Assembly (NCBI GenBank): GCA_947176505.1
Contig: CAMWQW010000005.1
Coordinates: forward strand, 124,001 to 188,000
Source of the DNA: an uncultured Lachnospiraceae bacterium
GTDB lineage: Bacteria > Bacillota > Clostridia > Lachnospirales > Lachnospiraceae
Direction: 5' to 3'
Length of the DNA: 64,000 nucleotides
Position numbers and translations under genes: made by a program. The notes beneath the pieces are model-generated. The model was given only the letters and a program-made list of their open reading frames with translations, was not told the origin of the DNA and ran no database searches. Position 1 is the stretch's first letter. Each line of letters opens with the position of its first letter. Positions 46,090-54,956 of the stretch are shown here, piece after piece.

Positions 46090-46545
46090 CTACAGAAAAT
46101 ATTCACTTATCAGATTTACGATTGAAAGTAAGATAATAATGCTGTAGATTGTGAAACAAAGTACATTATTTGTACGCAATTTGGCAGGAGAGTTCTTGAT
46201 TTTCTCAACTTGATATTCTTCCGGCAGTTCATTCTCAATAGCTCTGTAAGCACGGTCGATATATGTTATTTTTTTGTTTTCTACAATTCCGATATATAGA
46301 CCAAATAAGGCGCAGATAATGCCTGATATGGAAAATACCCATAGAGGTAATCTGGCAGCCAGCTCGCTTTTTATACTAATAGCGGATAGAAAATTAGGCA
46401 AAAAGGAGATGACTAATGATAAATATACAAGTCTCCAGAAGGAGGAAATAAACCACTGGTCACGATATTTCCATTCATCTCTGTACAAATTCATGAGAGC
46501 AATATGATTTTCGGAGTTGCATAAATCTGTTTCAAATTTACTCAT
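46090..46545 (-). CDS. Small three-helix membrane protein (SLATT-like)
   Basis: A 151-residue protein with a short hydrophilic N-terminus (NLYRDEWKYRDQWF), two membrane helices (about 36-56 and 67-88), a ~40-residue soluble loop (VENKKITYIDRAYRAIENELPEEYQ), and a last helix (~127-147). This layout recalls the SLATT family, two-to-three helix proteins proposed as pore-forming effectors of conflict systems; I cannot confirm the family without a profile search. GAGGTAAT precedes the start. It is divergent from the SIR2-STAND gene across 135 bases and may be its partner. Confidence 0.7.
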   Translation of the reverse strand: MSKFETDLCNSENHIALMNLYRDEWKYRDQWFISSFWRLVYLSLVISFLPNFLSAISIKSELAARLPLWVFSISGIICALFGLYIGIVENKKITYIDRAYRAIENELPEEYQVEKIKNSPAKLRTNNVLCFTIYSIIILLSIVNLISEYFL

Positions 46546-46636
46546 AAGGATTACCTCGCTATTTTTAGTTTATTTTATGTGGAATTACTGCGTAAGTCAA
46601 GTCTCGGATATATTTTGTTGAAAAATGTCGTTTGAA

Positions 46637-46657
46637 ATGATACACTTACCGTATCAT
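46637..46657. promoter_or_regulatory. Operator-like inverted repeat between the divergent pair
   Basis: ATGATAC (46637-46643), 7 bases, GTATCAT (46651-46657): perfect 7-base arms ending 23 bases before the SIR2-STAND start codon. It is well placed to control either divergent gene. Confidence 0.5.
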
Positions 46658-46680
46658 AACAATATGGCAGGTAGATTTAG

Positions 46681-49600
46681 ATGAGCAACATTACTTTTTC
46701 AGAAATCATGAAGTTTTATCCGGGACATAATAAGTCGGTGTATGAAGATTTGAAAGAAGATTATTTAAGAGGAAGCCTTATCCCTTTTGTCGGAGCGGGG
46801 CTTTCTGCTTTTTGCGGTTATTTAGGCTGGTCAAAAGTATTGGAAAAGCTTGCGGAATTTATCTTTGAGAATGACATTAAGTCCGCAATTTATAAAATGA
46901 TTGAGAGTGGAGAGTTTTTGCAGGCGGCACAGGAGATTTATGGTAATTACCCGCGAATGTTAATAGAACTTCGCAAAATTATTGATTATGATAAGATTGA
47001 AAATTGCGACCCAAGTGATTGGTATACTTCGGCAGCGTATGCTTTGCCATATCTGTTTGATAAAAGTATTGTAATGACGACAAATTTTGACCGTGTATTG
47101 GAAGAAGTATATGACAGGTGCCACGTGAAATTCGGAAAAGTTGTCTCGCCTCATGAAGCGGATATTCTTACGCAGATTCGGCAAACAAATCCACACTGTC
47201 TGTTTAAGCTGCATGGAGATATTGGTCCGGAAACGTATGATATTGATAGACTGGTATTTACACAGGAACAGTATGATACGGCATATAAGTCTGAGGGACC
47301 GCTTATGCAGGAACTGCCGTTGTGGTTTCAGAATAAGAGACTATTGTTCTTGGGGTGCAGTCTGATGAAGGACAAGACGATTGAGGTGTTGCAGCAAGTA
47401 ACGGAGAAAAATCCGGGATTAGACCATTATGCGATTCTTGCATGTAAACCGGATGAAATTGGTCAGCGGAGCAGAGAATTGGGAGAACTGGGGATTTCAG
47501 CAATATATTATCCGGATGGCAGGCATGAGGCGGTACGTGTGATATTGGAGCGGCTTCTGGAAGAAACTGTTTATAGTAAATATGAGGAAATGAATCGACA
47601 TGTGGAGAGACACATGCCGATATCCAAGGCGGAGCACCGATTCATGTATGATTCGGGTTACATTGGTTTTACTGGAAGAGAACAGGAACTTGAGCAGCTT
47701 ATGGATTTTTGTCAAAATCCTAAGCAGATTTCATGGTGGGCAGTTACCGGACCGGGCGGAATGGGCAAGAGCAGACTTGTATATGAGTTTACGGAGGCGC
47801 GCAAAAAAGAGGGATGGGAAATTGTATGGTTGAACCAGAATCAGGATATTTACCCAAGATTGCTTGACTGGATGCCGCCAGTAGAGCAATGTATCTTAGT
47901 GGCGGATGACGTGCAGTCGTATCTTCAGGCAATTGGAGAATGGATTAGTTCTATTTCCAAGAAAAAGCGTAGTGAGAAACTGAGGATTCTTTTGCTGGAA
48001 CGCGAAGGGAAGGATTTAAATTCTGCAAAATGGGCGGAGATGATGCAGGCAGATGCACCATATGATGATACAATTCCGTCTATGTGTTATTGTTCTGATT
48101 TCTTACAGCTAGAGCCTTTGTCAGAAGAAGAATTAAAAACAATGATGACAGACTTCGCGGTTGCGTCGGGTAAAGCATTGAAGGATGATGGGTTAATGGA
48201 GCGTCTTTTAAAGACATTACAGAAAGCCGATGGCGATTTGAAACGTCCTATATATGCGTTGGCGATTGTTGATGCATGGTGTGACGGAGAAGATCCTACT
48301 CGTTGGGATAAAGAGCAGATACTGAATGAGTTAACTAAGCGGGAATTGAACTTTTACTATAATCGATTACGAAATTTATCTTCTGATAGGATTTCTAAAG
48401 AATTACGTTCTGAGTTTGAAAATCTTTTGGCGCGGTCTTGTATAAGGGGCATCTTGCCATTAAATGAGATTCGTGATGAAGAGTATCAGAAGCTTCGTAG
48501 CAGGGCAAATAAGCTGGAGATGGAGTTCTATGAATTACTTCGGGCAATGGGAGTTGTGCATCGAGTAAAAGTTTATAAAATAATAAAGATTCAAAGCGAG
48601 ACAGAAAAACCTAAAAGGGAGGAAAAAATAATTGAGGCAGTATTGTTGGATTGTCCGGATTTGGTGAAAGAACATCTTGTTTTGAGGCAGGCGTTTGATA
48701 AAGGACAGATGAAGTTAATGCTCCCGGACAACTGGGACAATCAGCCATACCAGTTGCGCTTCATAAGACGTGTACTGATTGATTATCCGGAAAAGCTGGA
48801 AGAGAAGCGTCAATTTTTGGAAGTGTTTTTCGATGGAAATCCGAAGCATGACTATTGTGCGTCGATATATAGTGATTTGCTGTTTGTTGCTACAGTGAAA
48901 TTGCGTAAATTGGGAAAGCAAACACTTGGACGATTGGAGAAATTGCATGATAAATATCAATCAAACGACAATATCAGATTGGCATATGCAAGAAGTTTGT
49001 TCGTTCTGACAGTGGAACAGGCATTGGAAGAGTGTGAGATAAGTGTATCTAAACTTGCAACAATATATGAGCAGAGCAATACAAATGAAAAAATAGCAGT
49101 AGAGTACGCGAAAGGTTTGGTTAATTTAGCGGCGGTGCAGTCAGTGGAAGAATGCAAAGAAAGTGTAAACAAGCTTGCTGCTCTTTATGAGCAGTATGAA
49201 GCAAACGAGGAAATAACGGTTAAATATGCGAAAGGTTTAATTAAATTGATGGTAAAACAGCCAGTGGAAGAATGCAAGCAGAATGTGAACAAGCTTGCTG
49301 CTTTACACGAAAGATATCAGACAAATGAGAAAATAGCAGTAGCATATGCGCAAGGTTTGTGTAATCAAACAGTAGGGCAATCAATGGAAGATAGAAGGCA
49401 GATTGTAACTAAGATTATGACCCTATACGAACAGTATATTACAAGTGAAGAATTGGCGGAATCGTATGTGAAAAGCTTGTTTAATTTGACCATTGAGGCA
49501 TCAATAGAAAATTGTGAGGTAAGTGCTGAGCAGATGGCAACATTGCATACACGGTTTCAAGATAACGAGGAAATAGCAATTACATACGCAAACAGTTTAG

Positions 49601-49899
49601 TCAATTATGCTTTTGCTCAAGATTCAGAAGAAAAGGTACGCGGTATATTGCAGAAATCAAAGGCTTTATTGGAAGAATACCCTCGGAATACAGAGATACA
49701 GCTTTCATATGCCCAGACATGGTTCAATCTGACGTTAGTCCAGTCTCTTGATGCTTTGCGGCAGACGGTGCAAGAGCTAAATGAATTTCTTCAGAAGCAT
49801 CCGGAGGTAAGTGGGAGGTTCCAGATTGCGTTAGATAAATATCTTGCTGAACATCCTGACCATGCGGAGCGGTATTCTTCTTTTATTTTGAAGACATAG
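46681..49899 (+). CDS. SIR2-STAND NTPase with C-terminal repeats, Avs5-like defence protein
   Basis: A 1072-residue protein in three parts. Residues ~20-290 are a SIR2-type domain: IPFVGAGLS (Gly38-Ala39-Gly40), MTTNFD with the expected Asn135/Asp137, KLHGD (His178) and LLFLGCSL, so NAD+ cleavage is likely. Residues ~325-650 are a STAND-type NTPase with FTGRE, Walker A GPGGMGKS (357-364) and Walker B-like CILVADDV. From ~755 to the end are roughly seven TPR-like repeats of ~40 residues (EKIAVEYAKGLVNLAA, ECKESVNKLAALYEQYE). This order matches Avs5 (AVAST type V), where sensing of phage protein triggers NAD depletion. A weak GGTAG lies ahead of the start. The target is unknown. Confidence 0.88.
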   Translation: MSNITFSEIMKFYPGHNKSVYEDLKEDYLRGSLIPFVGAGLSAFCGYLGWSKVLEKLAEFIFENDIKSAIYKMIESGEFLQAAQEIYGNYPRMLIELRKIIDYDKIENCDPSDWYTSAAYALPYLFDKSIVMTTNFDRVLEEVYDRCHVKFGKVVSPHEADILTQIRQTNPHCLFKLHGDIGPETYDIDRLVFTQEQYDTAYKSEGPLMQELPLWFQNKRLLFLGCSLMKDKTIEVLQQVTEKNPGLDHYAILACKPDEIGQRSRELGELGISAIYYPDGRHEAVRVILERLLEETVYSKYEEMNRHVERHMPISKAEHRFMYDSGYIGFTGREQELEQLMDFCQNPKQISWWAVTGPGGMGKSRLVYEFTEARKKEGWEIVWLNQNQDIYPRLLDWMPPVEQCILVADDVQSYLQAIGEWISSISKKKRSEKLRILLLEREGKDLNSAKWAEMMQADAPYDDTIPSMCYCSDFLQLEPLSEEELKTMMTDFAVASGKALKDDGLMERLLKTLQKADGDLKRPIYALAIVDAWCDGEDPTRWDKEQILNELTKRELNFYYNRLRNLSSDRISKELRSEFENLLARSCIRGILPLNEIRDEEYQKLRSRANKLEMEFYELLRAMGVVHRVKVYKIIKIQSETEKPKREEKIIEAVLLDCPDLVKEHLVLRQAFDKGQMKLMLPDNWDNQPYQLRFIRRVLIDYPEKLEEKRQFLEVFFDGNPKHDYCASIYSDLLFVATVKLRKLGKQTLGRLEKLHDKYQSNDNIRLAYARSLFVLTVEQALEECEISVSKLATIYEQSNTNEKIAVEYAKGLVNLAAVQSVEECKESVNKLAALYEQYEANEEITVKYAKGLIKLMVKQPVEECKQNVNKLAALHERYQTNEKIAVAYAQGLCNQTVGQSMEDRRQIVTKIMTLYEQYITSEELAESYVKSLFNLTIEASIENCEVSAEQMATLHTRFQDNEEIAITYANSLVNYAFAQDSEEKVRGILQKSKALLEEYPRNTEIQLSYAQTWFNLTLVQSLDALRQTVQELNEFLQKHPEVSGRFQIALDKYLAEHPDHAERYSSFILKT

Positions 49900-50088
49900 A
49901 GGGAACGATGAAATATGCAATTACGCAGGCTGGCATAGTCAGTCTATTTTGTCATATATCAATATGTATTTTCAAATTTTCTTTTAGTATAGCTTTATAT
50001 ACCTTATTAGGGTATTATGATGTTATACGACAATGAATCGTAAAGGGAATACATTGCACGTTGCTATTAAAAATGAAGGACGTTTACC

Positions 50089-50676
50089 ATGCACTCAACC
50101 CTAACCTACTACAACCAAAACGCCACCCAATTCTACGCTGGCACAATTACCGTAGATTTTACCGCCCATCGTCAACACTTTTTATCACGCCTTCCACACC
50201 CCGCCACCATCCTAGACTTCGGCTGCGGTTCCGGTCGTGATACCAAGGCGTTTCTCGACCAAGGCTATCAAGTAGAAGCCATGGACGGCTCTGCTGAATT
50301 ATGCAAATTGGCGAGCGAATATACCGGAATCCAAGTCCGCCATATGCTTTTCCAAGAGCTCTCCGAGGTAGGCAGATACCATGGTATTTGGGCATGTTCA
50401 TCTATATTACATTTACCCAAAGCTGAGTTATCCGATGTTATGCGCAAAATGTCCGCAGCTTTAAAGCCTAACGGTATTATCTATACATCGTTCAAATACG
50501 GGTCTTTTTCAGGAGAGAGAAACGGGCGTTATTTTACGGATATGACAGAGGAAACCTTTGCAGAATTTATATGCGACATAGATGAATTACTGATAGAAGA
50601 ACAATGGATTACATCCGATGTACGCCCGGGAAGAGGGGAAGAAAAATGGCTCAATCTGATTTTGCGGAAAAAATAA
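50089..50676 (+). CDS. Class I SAM-dependent methyltransferase
   Basis: A 195-residue Rossmann methyltransferase. Motif I ILDFGCGSGRDT is at residues 41-52, followed by VEAMDGSAELCKLA (motif II acidic residue) and GIWACSSILHLPKAEL; it resembles the TehB/UbiE small-molecule type rather than a DNA methylase, having no DPPY or target-recognition domain. Its last 31 bases overlap the helicase gene, so the two are translated together. The first ~65 codons use C-ending codons (ACC, TAC, AAC, GCC) far more than the rest of the gene. There is only a weak ribosome site (GAAGGACG) before the ATG. Substrate unknown. Confidence 0.85.
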   Translation: MHSTLTYYNQNATQFYAGTITVDFTAHRQHFLSRLPHPATILDFGCGSGRDTKAFLDQGYQVEAMDGSAELCKLASEYTGIQVRHMLFQELSEVGRYHGIWACSSILHLPKAELSDVMRKMSAALKPNGIIYTSFKYGSFSGERNGRYFTDMTEETFAEFICDIDELLIEEQWITSDVRPGRGEEKWLNLILRKK

Positions 50677-53144
50677 ATACTGGCGGATTGCAGGATGAAT
50701 TATTACAGATAGAATCTACGGACGTAATGACCGGTGACCGGAACAGAAGCCGTTTTCTGTATTATCAGTTAAAAATGAGTATGCAAAAGGCGAAACGCAT
50801 CGACATTATTGTTTCGTTCCTCATGGAATCAGGCGTAAAGATGATTCTGAAAGATTTGCGGGAAGCGTTAAATCGGGGCGTTCAGATACGCATCCTCACG
50901 GGAAATTATTTGGGAATCACACAGCCTTCGGCGCTATGCCTGATTAAAAAAGAGCTGGGAAACCGGGTTGATTTGAGATTTTACAACGACAAGGCACGCT
51001 CGTTTCATCCGAAAGCATATTTTTTTCATTATGAGAATCACGAGGAAATATATATTGGATCGTCCAATATTTCCAAAAGTGCGCTGACTTCCGGAATAGA
51101 ATGGAATTATCGGTTCAGCAGTTTGATTGACAGCGGAAACTTTGCGTTATTCTATGAGACTTTTTCCGATTTATTTGAACATCATTCGATTGTGATTGAC
51201 GATGCGGAGCTTACTGCGTATTCCCGGAATTGGCATAAACCGGCAGTTGCCAAAGACTTGGCAAAATATGACGAACGTGTCACAATTGATGATTCTACCA
51301 CAACAATACCGCTTTTTCAGCCTAGAGGAGCACAGATAGAAGCTTTATATGCATTGGAGAACAGCCGGGCGGAAGGTGCGGTTAAAGGATTGGTTCAGGC
51401 AGCTACGGGAGTCGGGAAGACCTACCTCGCGGCATTTGATTCTGCACAGTATAGACGAGTTTTGTTTGTGGCGCACCGCGAAGAGATATTACAGCAGGCG
51501 GCAGTATCTTTTAAGAATGTTCGTCAATCGGATGATTACGGATATTTTAAGGGAAAGCAGAAAGATACTGACAAAAGTGTCATTTTTGCATCCGTGGCGA
51601 CGTTGGGGAGGGAAGAATATCTGACAGAAGACTATTTTCGCCCCGATTATTTTGACTATCTTGTCATTGATGAATTTCATCACGCCGTCAATGACCAGTA
51701 TCAAAGAATTGTGAACTATTTTAAGCCGCGATTTTTGTTGGGACTTACGGCTACACCGGAGAGAATGGACGGCAGGAATATTTACGAGATATGCGATTAC
51801 AACGTACCTTACGAGATTTCTTTGAAAGAAGCGATAAACAAAGGCATATTAGTGCCTTTTCATTATTACGGAATCTACGATGAGACAGATTATTCTTCTC
51901 TTCATCTCGTAAAAGGACGTTATGATGAAAAAGAATTGAATGAGACATATATCGGCAATGTCAGAAGATATGACTTAATCTATAAATACTACATGAAATA
52001 CCACTCCAAGCGAGCATTGGGATTCTGCTGTTCCAGACAACATGCGGAAGAAATGGCGAAGGAATTTTGTCAAAGAGGCGTTGAAGCGGTGGCGGTATAC
52101 AGCAACGCAGATGGTGATTTTTCGGAAGAGCGGGATAAAGCCATCGAAAAGTTTAAGAAGCAGGAAATCAAGGTAATCTTTTCAGTGGATATGTTTAATG
52201 AGGGTGTAGACATTGCGGCGCTTGACATGGTTATGTTCTTACGACCGACAGAATCGCCCATTGTATTTTTGCAGCAGTTGGGGCGTGGGCTGCGCACATA
52301 CAGAGGCAAAGAATATCTGAATGTGCTGGATTTTATCGGGAATTATGAGAAAGCGGGGCGCGCGCCGTTTCTTTTGAGCGGAGAAAGAAGTTTCGGTGAG
52401 CGTGCGGCAGGTGATTATTACAGGCTGGAATATCCTGATGACTGCATTGTTGATTTCGACATGCGGCTCGTTGACCTTTTTCAAGAACTGGACAAAAAGT
52501 CCTTATCTGTCAGGGAGCGGATTAGGATGGAATATTACAGAGTCAAGGAGCTGTTGGAGGATAAGATTCCGACTCGGATGGAACTTTTTACATATATGGA
52601 GGATGAAATCTACCAGTACTGCATGAAAAATGCGAAAGAAAATCCGTTCCGGCATTATATGGATTTTCTGTATGAATTACATGAATTGTCCCCGAGTGAA
52701 GAGGCTGTTTATCATAGCATCGGCAGGGAATTTTTATCGTTGATTGAGATGACGGATATGCAGAAGGTCTATAAAATGCCGGTTCTGTACAGTTTTTATA
52801 ACCATGGCGATATACGTTTGGCAGTTACGGATGGTGAAGTATTGGAAAGCTGGAAGGAGTTTTTCAATACCGGAACGAACTGGAAAGACTTAATGACAGA
52901 TATGTCATATGCAGATTATCAGAAGATGACAGACAGACAACATCTGAGCAAGGCAAAGAATATGCCGATTAAATATCTGAAGGCTTCCGGCAACGGATTT
53001 TTTATCGAGAAGGAAGGCTGTGCGCTGGCGATCAGAGATGAACTGGCGGAAACTGTGCAAAGTGAAGCTTTTAGGCGACAGATGAAGGATATACTCGACT
53101 ACCGGACGATGGAATATTATCGGAGAAGGTATATCAGTTATTGA
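50646..53144 (+). CDS. PLD-nuclease / superfamily 2 helicase fusion
   Basis: An 832-residue protein. The N-terminal part (about 10-190) is a phospholipase-D/HKD-like domain with SFHPKAYFF and, after it, IYIGSSNIS, giving one HxK unit plus the following Ser/Asn. The middle is a superfamily 2 helicase: ATGVGKT (Lys258), VAHREEIL, DEFHHA (DEFH box), LTATPERMDG, then the C-terminal RecA lobe with FSVDMFNEGVD and QLGRGLR. A ~230-residue helical C-terminal part is uncharacterised (KMPVLYSFYNHGDIRLAV). This layout matches COG3886-COG1061 proteins, some of which lie in defence islands. ATG 50646 has GAGGGGAAG upstream and lies inside the methyltransferase gene. Confidence 0.88.
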   Translation: MAQSDFAEKINTGGLQDELLQIESTDVMTGDRNRSRFLYYQLKMSMQKAKRIDIIVSFLMESGVKMILKDLREALNRGVQIRILTGNYLGITQPSALCLIKKELGNRVDLRFYNDKARSFHPKAYFFHYENHEEIYIGSSNISKSALTSGIEWNYRFSSLIDSGNFALFYETFSDLFEHHSIVIDDAELTAYSRNWHKPAVAKDLAKYDERVTIDDSTTTIPLFQPRGAQIEALYALENSRAEGAVKGLVQAATGVGKTYLAAFDSAQYRRVLFVAHREEILQQAAVSFKNVRQSDDYGYFKGKQKDTDKSVIFASVATLGREEYLTEDYFRPDYFDYLVIDEFHHAVNDQYQRIVNYFKPRFLLGLTATPERMDGRNIYEICDYNVPYEISLKEAINKGILVPFHYYGIYDETDYSSLHLVKGRYDEKELNETYIGNVRRYDLIYKYYMKYHSKRALGFCCSRQHAEEMAKEFCQRGVEAVAVYSNADGDFSEERDKAIEKFKKQEIKVIFSVDMFNEGVDIAALDMVMFLRPTESPIVFLQQLGRGLRTYRGKEYLNVLDFIGNYEKAGRAPFLLSGERSFGERAAGDYYRLEYPDDCIVDFDMRLVDLFQELDKKSLSVRERIRMEYYRVKELLEDKIPTRMELFTYMEDEIYQYCMKNAKENPFRHYMDFLYELHELSPSEEAVYHSIGREFLSLIEMTDMQKVYKMPVLYSFYNHGDIRLAVTDGEVLESWKEFFNTGTNWKDLMTDMSYADYQKMTDRQHLSKAKNMPIKYLKASGNGFFIEKEGCALAIRDELAETVQSEAFRRQMKDILDYRTMEYYRRRYISY

Positions 53145-53168
53145 CGCAATCCCAACGAGGTACAAATC

Positions 53169-53566
53169 ATGTCCCAAAGAAAACCGAACTACAGCGTGAC
53201 AGTCCGACTTCCTATAGGCATCATATTAACATTCTTAGGACTCGCTTATTTCATGAAGTGAAAAAGAGAATCTGTGTAAAAGAGCTATTCAATGCCGGGA
53301 ACTATGTTATGGCTGAAATTACGGACGTTATTATCGATTATTACCTTAGACTGCGGATTCCCGGTTTACCGCGTTATCCGTATACGGTAATTTGCAGATA
53401 TTATGATGTAAAAGGTGAGGAGCATACATTTAAGAGCAGATGGATATACTTTGACCCAAAGCCGTTTTTAAAAGAGCGTAAGGTGAAGGTTTATGTGAAG
53501 AGCGGAGATTTTAGGCATTATTATGTGGATATTGACGAGGTGATTCATAAACCGGAATATTATTGA
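53169..53566 (+). pseudogene. Frameshifted small membrane protein, paralogue of 54957-55457
   Basis: ATG 53169, with CGAGG upstream, opens a frame with one membrane helix (VRLPIGIILTFLGLAYFMK) that stops at TGA 53259-53261. The rest continues in another frame from about 53262 (KKRICVKELFNAGNYVMAEI) to the stop at 53566. The joined product aligns with the intact protein at 54957: both share the sequence after the helix, VICRY, HTFxSR, FDP and the identical FRHYYVDIDEV. One lost base near 53260 explains it. The stop precedes the A-run, so programmed slippage is less likely than mutation. Function unknown. Confidence 0.75.
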
Positions 53567-53619
53567 AGTTATCGGTAACCAAACCGAAAACCACCACAAT
53601 ATATAAGGAGCATAACCCA

Positions 53620-54939
53620 ATGGACAAACACACACAACAGCAATTTGCAGAAAACGTATTACAATATCTGAACGACAGCCCCACCGCATATCACGCTGTG
53701 GAAAATGCGGTGAGAATGCTTAAAGACCATGCCTTTCAGGAATTGAAAGAAACAAAGAAGTGGTCTTTGCACGCAGGAGGCAGGTATTTTGTCGTGAAAA
53801 ACCATTCATGTATCATCGCCTTCACAGTAGGGGACGGAGATTTGGCGCAGGAAGGTTTTAGAATCATAGGTGCACACACGGATTCTCCCAGCCTGAAAAT
53901 TAAGCCGGGTGCCTGTGTGGTCACGCCGGACGGATATGTGAAACTGAATGTGGAAGTCTATGGCGGTGCCATTTTAAGTACATGGTTTGATCGTCCTTTA
54001 GCCGTAGCAGGGAGGGTGATCGTGGAACAGGACGGCAGATTGACGGAGCGCCTGATTAAGATTGACAAGCCTGTATGCATTATTCCGAACCTCTGCATTC
54101 ATTTGAACAGAGACTGTAATACCAACTGCAGCTACAATAAGCAGACAGATATCCTTCCGTTGCTGTCAATGAAGGTAGAGGAAGCGGAGAAAGGTGATTA
54201 CCTGCTGAATCTGATTCAGAGTGAAACCGGGATAGCGAAGGCTGATATTCTGGATTATGAATTGTTTCTATACGAATATCAGAAGGGAATCTTCATGGGA
54301 CAGAATGAAGAATTTATCTCTGCGCCCCGAATTGATAATTTGTGTATGGTCTATGCAGGTCTGTCAGCGTTGACGGAATTAGGAAACAGCGGTAACAGTT
54401 TTAAAGTATTTGCCGCGTTTGATCACGAGGAGGTGGGAAGCACCTCTGCGCAGGGGGCACGTTCCGGAATCCTGCCGCATATATTGGAACGGATCAGTAA
54501 GAATCTAGGATTAACGGACGACGCTTATTTTCAGGCGTTGGCGAATTCCACATCAATCTCGGCAGATACCGCTCATGCGGTTCATCCGAATTACAGTGAC
54601 AAACATGACCCGGAGAATCGTCCTGTACCGGGCGGCGGACCGGTGATTAAATACTCTGCGGCGCAGAGGTATAGCACTGATGCATTCAGTGCCTCATACT
54701 TTATGGAAGCATGCAAGAGGGCGCATGTTCCGTATCAGAAGTATGTCAACAGAAATGATATTGTCGGTGGCTCTACAATCGGACCGGCACTGTCCAGCTT
54801 GACCACGATTCCCACGGTAGACATCGGAACGCCGGTGCTTGCGATGCACTCGATTCGGGAATTTGGGGCTGTGGCGGATAATTTCTATACAAAAGAAGCG
54901 TTTCGGGCGTATTATGAGGACGGCGGATCTAGCGTTTAG
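53620..54939 (+). CDS. apeB: M18 family aminopeptidase
   Basis: Dinuclear-metal aminopeptidase of 439 residues, which removes N-terminal residues (often acidic or neutral) from peptides in the cytoplasm. Metal and catalytic residues are visible in GAHTDSPSLKIKP (His86, Asp88), AAFDHEEVGS (Asp268-Glu270/271) and LAMHSIREFGA (His410). FMGQNEEFISAPRIDNL is typical of the family. ATG 53620 has AAGGAG upstream; the frame reaches 53563 without a site. It separates the frameshifted and intact copies of the small membrane protein. Confidence 0.94.
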   Translation: MDKHTQQQFAENVLQYLNDSPTAYHAVENAVRMLKDHAFQELKETKKWSLHAGGRYFVVKNHSCIIAFTVGDGDLAQEGFRIIGAHTDSPSLKIKPGACVVTPDGYVKLNVEVYGGAILSTWFDRPLAVAGRVIVEQDGRLTERLIKIDKPVCIIPNLCIHLNRDCNTNCSYNKQTDILPLLSMKVEEAEKGDYLLNLIQSETGIAKADILDYELFLYEYQKGIFMGQNEEFISAPRIDNLCMVYAGLSALTELGNSGNSFKVFAAFDHEEVGSTSAQGARSGILPHILERISKNLGLTDDAYFQALANSTSISADTAHAVHPNYSDKHDPENRPVPGGGPVIKYSAAQRYSTDAFSASYFMEACKRAHVPYQKYVNRNDIVGGSTIGPALSSLTTIPTVDIGTPVLAMHSIREFGAVADNFYTKEAFRAYYEDGGSSV

Positions 54940-54956
54940 GGAAGGGATGGAGCAAC

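Noticed and set aside
45781..46125. Possible decayed gene in one plus-strand frame with four stops, each explainable by a C-to-T change
   Set aside because: Random sequence of this base composition gives about seven stops over this length, so four stops are not evidence of former coding. The end also runs antisense into the membrane protein gene.
53256..53275. Programmed -1 frameshift in the small membrane protein gene
   Set aside because: The TGA stop comes before the A-run and no slippery heptamer precedes it in the first frame; mutation or sequencing error is simpler.
42566..53620. Prophage or integrative element as the carrier of the accessory genes
   Set aside because: No integrase, transposase, phage structural gene, tRNA or flanking direct repeat was found at the borders.
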